Part shown: positions 55,484 through 64,000 of the stretch, piece by piece
How the letters are laid out: every line of letters begins with the position of its first letter
Numbering within the stretch: position 1 is the stretch's first letter
Source of the DNA: Melampsora larici-populina 98AG31
Lineage: Eukaryota > Basidiomycota > Pucciniomycetes > Pucciniales > Melampsoraceae
Length of the DNA: 64,000 bases
Direction of reading: 5' to 3'
NCBI RefSeq assembly: GCF_000204055.1
Contig: NW_006768778.1
Location: 1,563,789-1,627,788 of the forward strand
The notes under the pieces: model-generated
Told to the model about the DNA's origin: nothing
Database searches by the model: none
What the model saw: the letters and a program-made list of their open reading frames with translations, nothing else
Translations under genes and position numbers: made by a program

Positions 55484-56627
55484 GGGAAGGTATGGTGTGA
55501 AGTTAAGATATGATTTTGAAATGAAGCATGGACGAGTCCTTTTCATGCATTGGATCTCAAGTAAGTTCAGGAATCTTCTATAATGTGCAATAGAATCTGA
55601 TGGGTAGTGGAAAACATGAAAGACATGCCACTTTATCTGGATTTCAATGATTATAGAAAGGCTTTTTTTGAACTCCAACTCTATGTAACCAAGATGATCA
55701 ATGCAGCATCAAAACCAATTCCTCAAGATGAACACTTGAAATTCTTCACAATGATATGTGTTGAGTGCATCCGAGCCCTGGAATCAGAAGAGTGAGTAAC
55801 ATGCAAGGATCCTTTTAAAGCCTTATCAATTTGGATGATTCAACTTACCTTTGATATTCAGTGAGTTGAACCAATTCCTATCACACCAAGAGTATTTCAA
55901 TCCCTACGGTCTTGAAATAATGAATTCATCCAGCTATGGACTACTTCCAAAGATCAAAATTCTGAAGTTTTGGGCAAAAAGTTAGCATTTCTATCATTTA
56001 TAATCAACAGACAAGCTTACTGAATCATTTCCTCTTCAGACATGTTTATATATCTGAAGAGTAAGAACATTAGAGGTGCAGAAAATTTGATTTCAACTGT
56101 GAATCACCTTGTGAAATATGACTTTGAAGAGATAAGTGCCAAGATGGAAGAGTATCAGGAGGGATTAGTAGCTGGTAAATTTAGATTAAAAAAGCCAATC
56201 CTCCATGGATTCTTGACTTATTATGCCCAAAACACCAAACATAAAGGTAACATTGAATTTATCATGGATCCTATAAATGAGACTTGTAAACCGGGATGTT
56301 CTATGCCAGGAATTGGTTCATGAAGCCTAATTCTACAGTGATCTTTGTCTTTTGATTCCTCCATCACTACTCTATCAAAAACCAAACCTTGTTATCAAAT
56401 CTTGAAAAGTACTAAAAAATGTTTTTCACACATTCATATATTCACATCAAAATTGTCAAGAAATTTTGAGGTATTTTCCAGGCCAATAGTGTTTCACAAA
56501 CTTTTCCAAAAAACTATACCAAAAATTGTCTCAACCATGTTCAATTAGATGTAGGGGAGGTGATCATCAAGGATGAACATTGTTGGTTCTCAAACCTAAG
56601 GGTCAAACTTCAACTCTGTTTATTTAT

Positions 56628-56832
56628 GGTACTCAAAACCACTAGGTTCAAGCCACCTTTTTCAAAAAATGTGAAAAACATAGATTCAAAGTTGATCTTT
56701 TTGCAGGGGAATTCCTGGGAATTCTCTGGAACTTTTTTTTGGAGCTCTGTACGGTTCATCTTCTCCGCAAAAACAACATTTTGAAAGCAGGTTTTCAAGA
56801 AAGGTAGCACGGACCTAGTGGTTTTGAGTACC
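56628..56832. mobile_element. 205-bp MITE-like element
   Basis: Perfect 20-bp inverted repeats GGTACTCAAAACCACTAGGT bound a 205-bp non-coding sequence. No target duplication is clear at the borders (TTAT on the left, GTAATTATG on the right). It lies about 300 bp downstream of gene D. The small size, TIRs and absence of coding capacity fit a non-autonomous DNA transposon. Confidence 0.75.
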
Positions 56833-57675
56833 GTAATTATGACAGTAAAAGATTTCATTATGTTACCTCAAGGCTCAACCAAGCTAAATGATCAGTTTCT
56901 ATTCTTTAAATGCCCATTTAAACTTTCTCTGCTTGGAAGTGAACGGTGTTGTGTGACCTTTCAATCCAGACATTTGATCTCTTGATGGTGGATGTTGAAC
57001 AGGATCCATGATGCGGCTTGGATCAAGGTTGCCACATAATCTTACCTCTGGGTGACCAACACACATGTGTTACCTATCAACTTATATAACACTGACACAC
57101 CACACCTACCATATCATAAGATGATTCCAAAAACTATCAAAACCTAACCAAACCACTTCTTTTGTAATCTTCCAATCTAACCAACTAATAACAAATCAAA
57201 TATGATTTTTCTTACATTTTCTTACCATCTGAATAAATATGATCAATTTCCTTAATGTTCAATTGATAATATATTTCACAACTTTTCAATCATTTCAACC
57301 ATTTGTAGATTAACCACAAATTCAAACAATCAAAAAATCACACCAAATCACAACAAAAAAGATCACAACAATCACATTTCATAAACCAAAGTAACCAAAA
57401 CCAAAGAAAAAAAAACATCAAACAGAAAAGAACCAAACAGAAATACATAAATTGGAACAAAAAAACAATTGAATTTTTGATTCTTCTTAAGATTCTTATA
57501 TATGTATATGTATATATTTCATATTTCATATTTAACCTTTCAGAAAAAAAACCCATTCTCAACCCAATCCCAACCCAATCCCAACCCAAAAAAAACCTTT
57601 CAAAAAAAAGAAAGAAAACAATTTTCAAATCATGTTTTTTTTTGGTGTGAAAAGAAACCAAAAAAAAGAAAATCA
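56833..57675. other. AT-rich intergenic DNA between MITE and RSC4
   Basis: The sequence is dominated by A-rich runs (for example 57340-57670) and contains no gene I can support. It probably includes the RSC4 3' untranslated region. Confidence 0.5.
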
Positions 57676-60342
57676 TCATTTATGAACAAAGATCCTATAC
57701 AATTCCTTTTCTTTTTCTCGATTCACCATCGATTCAGCCTCAATCTCAATCACATTCAATCCTTCCCAAATCTCAACCAAGAACCGATCATTCGGATCTC
57801 TCACAATCCTACCTGTCGTCGAACCTCTACATCTAAAGATCGTTTCTCCATTTGACTTAGAAGCAGAAGACGATGATGATCCAACTGATACTCTAATCGC
57901 TTTCGTATTAGATGGTAAATGAATCGCATGTTGTCTTACATAATCATTCTTCATTTCGATTTCTAATGTAGTAGCTGGTATGGTGATCAATTTAAAAGAG
58001 TTGATCACTATCATCATAAGTGTTTCATAAGTTCATCAGTACAAGTTTCATGTTTTTGATCTGATGTGAAAAACAAAACATCTTTCAACTTACATGAGCC
58101 ATCCACTTCATTAGGAATTTTCACGTTCACTCTTCCTTGTGATTGTGGTAAAGGTGGATGTTGTTCAAAATGATTTCCCATCAATGCTGGTGAGATCTCA
58201 TGTGCCAAGCGTGATAATGGTCGAGCAGGAAGTGATGGAGGAAGATGTCGACCCATGGATGGAATAGATGGTGGAATGATAGGCAAACTAGGCGGTCTAA
58301 GTGGACTAGGAACACGCGCAGGTGGAATGATCGATGGAGTAGGTTGACGAGATGGTGATCTAGATGCACTACGCAGCACTCGATCTACTGCTGGAGCCGG
58401 TGACGAAGCTCTGGGTGGAATAGAGGGGACTGGTACTGCTTTAGGAAGTGAGTTAGCGATTTGAGCTAATAATGTTGGTTGGTGTGCGATTGGTAGACCT
58501 TGAAGGTAAAACGAGTTAAAGTCAGGTCGAGATACTCGAACAAGGAAAAGCAGGTTAATTAATGACATACCATTGAGAATGGCGGGAGGTATCGCCACAG
58601 GAGCAGGTAAAGCAACCGGGTTTAAACGAGGAGAAACACGACCAGCTAATACTGGAGGAGTCAGATTAGGTACTGCAAGCGGTTGACTAGGAATCGCAGA
58701 TTGAGGAGCAGGTGTTGATTTTTCTTTTGCTACCGCAGCTTGCTGAGATTGTCGCTCTTGAGTTTTCTTATAAGGTCCTCGTAAAACTGGTTCAGGAAAT
58801 TCTGCAGGTGCATCACTGATCAATTCGGCAAACTTTTGCTGTTTTATCAATCAGGTTTGAAAGTCTATCAGTAATCATTGATTAGAAGAGGTGTGAGATG
58901 ATCGAGTTTTCACTAACCTCTAAGATTTTGGAGTCGTTCCATACTATCGATCCATCTTCATTGAAATGTTGAGCGTTTTTAAAGATCAATTGCACATCTG
59001 CTTTGAAACTATCTAAATCTTTATATGCTCGCTTATCATTTTTGCCCTGTTTCCAAAAAAAACCATCAGTACATACGCATCATCGAGAATCTGAGTAAAG
59101 CGATCACTCATTTACCCTAACGTTCTCGAATGCGATAGGACTTGGGATCACCGCATAGTACTCTTTCCAAACCGATTTATCAGGTAAAGTCTGAAACTCT
59201 TCCATCAATCGCCTGCCAGTCTGAGGGTCTCGAACCTCTTCGAGAGCTTTTAGACGAGCCTTGATGAACGCTTTCAGGGTGACATCTCTTCTAGATGATG
59301 TAGAGTTGGATGGCTTGGGTGAGTGGATAGAGTTAGACTTTGTGGCTGATCTCAAGACTTCTTGAGGACTTGGTTTGACTGGAAGAGATTTGTTGTTGAC
59401 AGGTGGTGTAGAGCCGACTGGAGGACCGTTAGAGATAGGTAAGTTGACATTGGGAATAGATTTAGGATCAGATGGAACTGGAGGAGTCGAGTGTCGAGCA
59501 GTTGTTTTGATCTTCAATTTGATCTTCTTTTGCTTGGGTTCACTATCAGAATGTTGTGCTTCATCGTTAGATTGTGGTTGAGGTTCAGTGGAGGTCAATT
59601 GACGAAGTTCGCGTTTCAAAGTTTTCTATGCAAGTTGATTGAAATTAGACTTGTTGAAATCAAAAATGATAAGATTTCAAAGATCTGATGAAACTTACAA
59701 GAAGAGTCCGAGCATCATCATAAATCATACTATCCTCTACATTATATTTTTTCGCGTTATTAAAGACCAGTCTCATATCGGCAATGAATTTTTCTTGAGT
59801 AGGATAAACGAATTGATCTAATTTTTGTTTGATTTGATTGAGAGAGAGTGGACGTTTGATCCATTGATAGTAATCAGGATATTCGGTCGCAGATGGTAAA
59901 TCCATGAAAGCTGTCGATCTGAGTCTTCCACTGAGAGATGATAAGTTGAGAATGAGAATGAAGTTAAGATGAAGTTGAGATGAAAAGTTAGACTTACTCT
60001 TGATCAGTGGTGTTGACGAGTGTGTTCCAAAGGGTGAGAGCAGTAGAATGAAATGAGAGATCGTCTTGAGTAGTTGATGCTGATACTGATGTGGGTGGTG
60101 GTGGAGGTGGTCTGAGTCGAAGAGTGAGCTGAAAAAGAATTCATGATTAGTCAACTTGAATGAATGCGGTGGTGAGATGTTGTTGATTTTGATTTGATTA
60201 CCTTTTTTGAAGTAGTGGTAGTAGTGATATTAGTAGTGTTTGGTGTTGGTGAATGATTTCTTTTTAGATTAGGTTGAGTGATTCGAATTCTAGTGGGTGG
60301 TAAAGAAGAAGGTAAATTCTGTTGACTTGAATCGTTTCCCAT
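57676..60342 (-). CDS. RSC4: Double-bromodomain chromatin-remodelling subunit, Rsc4-like
   Basis: A multi-exon gene whose first exon, 60202-60342, is Ser/Thr-rich (MGNDSSQQNLPSSLPP). Bromodomain 1 is at about 59680-59960 (MDLPSATEYPDYYQWIKRPL, then DMRLVFNNAKKYNVEDS, with the acetyl-lysine-contacting Asn). Bromodomain 2 is split over introns at about 58915-59200 (PDKSVWKEYYAVIPSPIAF, then QLIFKNAQHFNEDGSIVWND). A basic, Ser/Pro-rich linker separates them. A long Pro-rich region and a C-terminal beta-rich domain (NSFKLITIPATTLEIEM, FLVEIWEGLNVIEIEAESM) follow, as in yeast Rsc4. Near 58005-58095 an intron with GTAAGT..GATAG rejoins the frame. Rsc4 is a subunit of the RSC remodeller that reads acetylated histone H3. 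The minus-strand gene ends next to AT-rich DNA. The subunit name is probable; the two-bromodomain call is firm. Confidence 0.8.
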
Positions 60343-60753
60343 TTGATTGGAGAGTAGAGTAGATTACTATTTCTATTTTATATGTTTTGAATTTTAAGTG
60401 ATGACTTAAATAATTGATGATTTGATTTGATTTGATATTTCTGTAGTGTTGTGTTGTGTTGTGTTGTGATGGTGGTTGTAGTTTGAAGTTCTTTTGTTCT
60501 TTTATTTCTTCTGGTGTGTTTTGAATTTTAAATTTCTTATATTACTTTTGCTAAAAAGGAAGCCCGGGGTGAAAAAAATAAAAATAAAATGTAGCCCAGA
60601 ATTTCACCGCAGTCACTGCAGTGGGCATATGTACAGCAGCAGACACGGTCAGAGATTTTGCAGGTGCAGCCCCGCCTCCAATCTCGACCAATTTGATTCA
60701 GCTCCTTCAAGAGAGCCTGCCAGCAACCATAAATTTTCATACTTGTCTTCTCA
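60343..60753. promoter_or_regulatory. Divergent intergenic region between RSC4 and the Tc1-like gene
   Basis: The 411-bp spacer separates two divergently transcribed genes and must hold both promoters. It includes a GTTGT(G) simple repeat (TTGTGTTGTGTTGTGTTGTG, about 60450-60469). I see no transposon terminal repeat here. Confidence 0.4.
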
Positions 60754-61974
60754 ATGGGGTTCCGTAAATATTCAGCTGATATCAAAGTGCTTGCTGTTCG
60801 CTGGAGTCTTCAAGGAATTCCAAGATCTTTAATCCGACAGCGACTCAGCAAGCGGATTTCTCGCCGATCCTTTGGCCGATGGATCGAGCTCTACAACCTA
60901 ACTCGTGCAGTCATACGCGATCCCGACACCTACGAACGCCGTGGTCGGCGCCAGCACTTGAATGCCACGGATCGCAAATTCATGGAAGAATTGGTCCTCG
61001 ACCAGCCAGCACTTTTCCTCGACGAGATTCAAGAAAAACTTTACAATGCACATGGGAAGATGCCTTCCATAAGTACCGTTCATCTCGAACTTATGAGCCG
61101 TCTTATGATAAGCTTGAAGAAGGCCTGTGTCAGTAACGCTCGGAAATCCCTGATGCCAAAATTGACATGGATGCGCGATATGATGGGCTATCCATCCAAC
61201 TTCTTAGTTTTTACAGGTCAGTCCAATTTCACTTTCTATCTCATATCTTCTGTATTGAAATCCTCTACCTGCTCACGAATTGCAGACGAGAGCGCAGTCT
61301 GTGGACGGGATCTACTACGAAAACGTCAGCGAAGCAAGATTGGAGTACGCACCACTCGCAAGGTTCCTAAGATGCATCAAGGACGGTATTCCCTCCTTCC
61401 AGCCATCACTTATGATGGCTTGCTGGCTCTTTCAGTTCTTGAGGGGCCGGTGAATCGGAAGCGATTCGAGAAATTTTTGAAATACAGCTTAGTATGTGGT
61501 TTTCCCTTTACTTCAATAGCCATTGTTCCAGACTGACCTCAATCCCATGTACAGCTTCCTCGCATGAATCGATTTCCAGCAGACAATAGTGTCTTAGTAC
61601 TGGACAATGCCTCAATCCATCGTGGTGGATCGATTTCTGACCTCTGTCGTAAGAGAGGTATGTCTAATCTCATCATCTTTCCTCGGTCATGTTTTCATTT
61701 CCCTGACTCAAGCGGGACAAATTAAACTTTAGGAATTCTTCTTCGTTACTTACCACCATACTGTCCTGAGTTGAATCCAATTGAACTCGGATTCAATGCC
61801 TTCAAATTTGACCTCCGAAGATCACAAGTATTGGCGACTAGGACTAACCCAATTGGACCAATACGAAGGGCTGCCCATAAGACCTTTGGACCCGAACTAT
61901 TACCTAAGTTATACCACCATTGTGGTTATCGCACATTTGATGAAGTGCTCGATTGTAGAATGGAAGAAATATGA
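60754..61974 (+). CDS. Tc1/mariner-like (IS630-type) transposase gene, intact, with introns
   Basis: Exons 60754-61216, 61286-61491, 61555-61657 and 61733-61974 join in phase to 337 residues with canonical borders. The N-terminus has a paired helix-turn-helix (YSADIKVLAVRWSLQGIPRS). The DDE_3 core shows the catalytic Asp in VFTDESAVCG, the second Asp in VLVLDNASIHRGG, and Glu in YCPELNPIELGF, 35 residues after the second Asp (DD34E). No inverted repeats are evident around the gene, and 5' and 3' flanks are unrelated. It may be a solitary or domesticated copy of a family widespread in basidiomycetes. An intact frame with three introns favours selection or a young age. Confidence 0.82.
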
Positions 61975-62125
61975 TACTTTTCAGCCAATGAGGTATGAGA
62001 CATTCGTTTGTAGCTTTCAAGTTGTTTAGCTCAGTGGATTGATTTCCTTTCAAATCATCTTTTTAGCTCATATGATTCATTTCCTTTCAAATCATCAAGA
62101 TCGACCTTTTCATGGACCGAGTCTT

Positions 62126-62147
62126 TCTTTGGTGCGACTACACTTCA
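62126..62147 (+). repeat. 22-bp direct repeat, copy 1
   Basis: TCTTTGGTGCGACTACACTT plus CA occurs here and again, exactly, at 62458-62479, within the small membrane-protein ORF. The copies are 332 bp apart. Confidence 0.9.
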
Positions 62148-62175
62148 GGGAATCCTTGGATGAAGTTTTAAAGAA

Positions 62176-62634
62176 ATGAATTTAAATCCAGATCAACTTT
62201 GGTTTAAAGAACACGTTTATGGCTCGAAGATCTTCTCGACAATAGTGAATTCGAATCAATCGATCTCAAGTTTATTAATTTACTTTCATTTGTTGATTTC
62301 AACTTTCTTGACTTTCTTCTTGGCTTACAAGTCTTCAAGGAAATTGATCGCTTCACTTGGCTTTGGTTTTTCGATTTCATTTTCACTTTATCTTTTGATC
62401 GTTAACTTCGTTGGACTAGATGGGATCACAGGGATATATTCGGCTTATTGGAAACAATCTTTGGTGCGACTACACTTCAATATGAGTTACATACGTCAAA
62501 TCGATCAGCTTCAGATCACATCTAAATCTCCCAATCAAATTGAATCGATCCAAAGTCCTCAAATCCAATCCCATCAGTCCTGTACATTCAAATCATCATT
62601 CATTTCAAGAAACTATCGAACCAAATCAAAGTGA
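62176..62634 (+). CDS. Small protein with two predicted membrane helices, unrecognised
   Basis: A single frame of 152 codons starts MNLNPDQLWFKEHVYGSK. Two hydrophobic stretches (about 30-52, SSLLIYFHLLISTFLTFFLA; and about 60-85, GFGFSISFSLYLLIVNFVGL) look like transmembrane helices. The C-terminal 45 residues are Ser/Gln-rich and partly overlap the 22-bp repeat copy. I recognise no family. The N-terminal two thirds have a protein-like composition; the tail may be read-through into non-coding DNA, with a splice site possible near its start. Confidence 0.45.
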   Translation: MNLNPDQLWFKEHVYGSKIFSTIVNSNQSISSLLIYFHLLISTFLTFFLAYKSSRKLIASLGFGFSISFSLYLLIVNFVGLDGITGIYSAYWKQSLVRLHFNMSYIRQIDQLQITSKSPNQIESIQSPQIQSHQSCTFKSSFISRNYRTKSK

Positions 62635-63336
62635 TTCAATCGGTGGATCTAGTTTTGTCCTTAATTTACATACTAGTAGAACTATAGTAGAACTATGATT
62701 GTCTAGAGCACACTTTTGAATGAAATTTAAAAATAACAGTTTGCTCTTTTGGCTGAGCCCGATATACATAAGGCACAACTTAGGTGGATCTTTAGACATT
62801 CAAATGGGCTAAGAGCACCATCTGCTGATGAGAAAGTTGGAAGAAAGTTGTGATTAAGCTATTCAAATGGGCTAAAATCACCGTTATCCTTGTTTTGTTG
62901 AGTGTGATGTAAGAAAGATCAGATCGAGCTGAAAAATTGACTCGATCCTAGGGCAAAAGATACACATCATGTCCAATCAAGAGTCAAACTTGATGTCTTG
63001 AAATCATCCAGATCGAGCTTAATTTGAAGCTCGATCATTTGAGTCTAATTGTCTTTGAGGGCACAGATAGAGCAGATCGAGCTGAAGATTCAGCTCGATC
63101 CTAAGACAATCAAAAGTCACTTGGTGGCGACTTCAGAGGGAGAGATCTCTGTCTCCAAATCACCATGACCAAGCTTTGTTTGAAGCTCAATCATGTAAAC
63201 TGGTGTGAGGCAGGGTCAGAGGACCATGATTCTAACAAATGGTACGGTTATATTACTTTTAAAACTGTAGTCTTAATATTACCCACTAATCACAACAATA
63301 GAGGGTCAAAATCTAATCAGTAATGTAAAGCCAGGA
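62635..63336. repeat. Non-coding stretch with GATCGAGCTGAA repeats and a hairpin
   Basis: GATCGAGCTGAA occurs at 62932 and 63075, with a variant (GATCGAGCTTAA) at 63011. At 63075-63100 it is followed after 2 bp by its exact inverse TTCAGCTCGATC, forming a perfect 12-bp hairpin. No gene is seen. Confidence 0.6.
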
Positions 63337-64000
63337 TTAAAACATTGAAGTGCGCCTTGCTTTCCGAGCGGTACTGCGTTCACAGGTCCTGTTACTTATA
63401 TACTTCCGAGAATCTAAGTAGAGCATAGTGATTGAAGCCTTGGACAATCCATGTTGAGCTAGATCCGCTCGAGATAAATGTTCTTCTGTGATCATTCTAT
63501 GGTCGGTGATTTCCGCTTCTTTTAAAATCTGGCGAATGTGGTCTTTTCTATCATCTGGTAAAGTGCAGAACTGAAGGAATCCTTCGGTTCCATTTGCGGC
63601 GGCGGGATCATATGACAAAGGTGAAGATGACACATGAGGAAATGATTCGGGTGTATTCTTTCGTTTATGAGAAGCATGTGGAGTTGTAGGTGGCTCGACA
63701 TCGCCAGCTAGTTGCTTTTGAGGTGATCGTACTGCTTCACCAATGGCTCCCGCGAGGCCAACAACAAGTTGAGTGATAGCGGCAGGGGTGAAACTATTGG
63801 ATTCAGACTTTTCAGTTGATGAAGCGGGAGGTTTGTTTTCGACCTTCTTGCTGAGGTCATACTTGAAATGGGCGGGAGGGGTATCCATGCTAACCTCATC
63901 TTGGTTCTTGCAAATGATACACCCAAAAGTCAGCTTACATAGGTAATGAAGAGAGGCATTCAACTTACTCGTAGCCTAGCCCACTCTTCTGCTTTATCAA
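63337..64000 (-). CDS. 3' part of an unrecognised gene, possibly with a SAM-like domain (partial)
   Basis: The last exon (63337-63906) and part of the previous one (63969 to beyond 64000, reading AEEWAR) are joined by a canonical intron. The final exon has a disordered Pro/Ser/Lys-rich part (DTPPAHFKYDLSKKVENKPP) and a helical C-terminal part (FLQFCTLPDDRKDHIRQILK, then ADLAQHGLSKASITMLYLDS) whose rhythm resembles a SAM domain or a short five-helix module. The 5' end is outside the window. No function can be given; proteins of this layout in fungi are often repeat-associated, which is a guess here. Confidence 0.45.

Larger units (their letters stand above)
48146..56323 (+). pseudogene. Putative secreted protein gene D, split by a copia insertion in exon 4
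   Basis: Exons on the left are 48146-48473, 48569-48706, 48781-49156 and 49233-49273; on the right 55489-55560, 55608-55791, 55862-55980 and 56040-56323. With the retroelement and one copy of its GGGAA duplication set aside, all exons are in phase (513 codons in total), so the interruption is the only visible defect. The protein would start with a Lys-rich patch and a hydrophobic stretch (MEIVKKKSILLYWSLQII), like a signal peptide. The rest is helical with no family I recognise (CEEHFSDTKTCVL; KSKNIRGAENLISTVNHLV; C-terminal CKPGCSMPGIGS). It could be a lineage-specific secreted protein; function unknown. Confidence 0.72.

Noticed and set aside
57338..57679. Phe/Leu-rich minus-strand ORF, apparent membrane protein
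   Set aside because: It is the translation of A/T homopolymer runs in intergenic DNA and has no protein-like complexity.

Overview
The window reads as a repeat-rich nuclear segment of a basidiomycete fungus. Genes have many short introns (about 50-100 bp, GT..AG), intergenic DNA is AT-rich, and full-length KDZ (Kyakuja-Dileera-Zisupton) DNA transposons, known mainly from fungi, are abundant. A rust (Pucciniales, Melampsora-like) is my best guess, but that is an inference from the style of the sequence and no species marker is present.

Layout. 1-3065 holds no gene I can support, only a cluster of G-rich tracts. 3066-13714 is KDZ element 1, with TIRs of about 460 bp. It carries a minus-strand CxC1-type KDZ transposase and a divergent plus-strand partner gene, separated by a repeat-filled intergenic region. 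13715-15133 is a broken copy (E1) of a secreted RING-protein gene. 16156-26315 is KDZ element 2, with 324-bp TIRs and an 8-bp target duplication. It has the same two-gene layout and is inserted just upstream of E1. 26930-28738 is the intact paralogue E2. 29972-33930 is a PIF/Harbinger element with a TTA target duplication and its usual gene pair, a Myb/SANT protein and a DDE transposase; each gene carries one in-frame TGA. 34208-36773 is a host island: a TXNDC17-like thioredoxin-fold protein and the ribosome-biogenesis gene RRS1.

36998-45210 is a third and different KDZ element (CxC5/CxC6 type) with short hairpin-bearing TIRs and a 10-bp direct repeat at its ends. It carries a cysteine-cluster protein and an alpha-kinase-like protein as passengers. 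45.7-48.0 kb holds tandem repeats and a RING-like gene remnant. 48146-56323 is a seven-exon gene for a putative secreted protein whose fourth exon is split by a full-length, apparently very young Ty1/copia retrotransposon (49274-55483). This element has 601-bp LTRs, a GGGAA target duplication, one uninterrupted gag-pol frame, and a primer site matching the anticodon region of initiator tRNA-Met. A 205-bp MITE-like element follows. 57676-60342 is a double-bromodomain RSC4-type chromatin remodeller subunit. 60754-61974 is an intact, intron-containing Tc1/mariner-like transposase gene. The end holds a small two-TM protein and the 3' part of a gene that runs off the window.

The most unusual content is the set of KDZ elements. 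Two of them share a conserved accessory protein with an HMG-like segment, divergently transcribed from the transposase across a degenerate 170-180-bp repeat region. The third carries kinase-like cargo. One of the three has lost an aspartate (YDIGC to YNIGC) that the other two keep, which suggests catalytic death.
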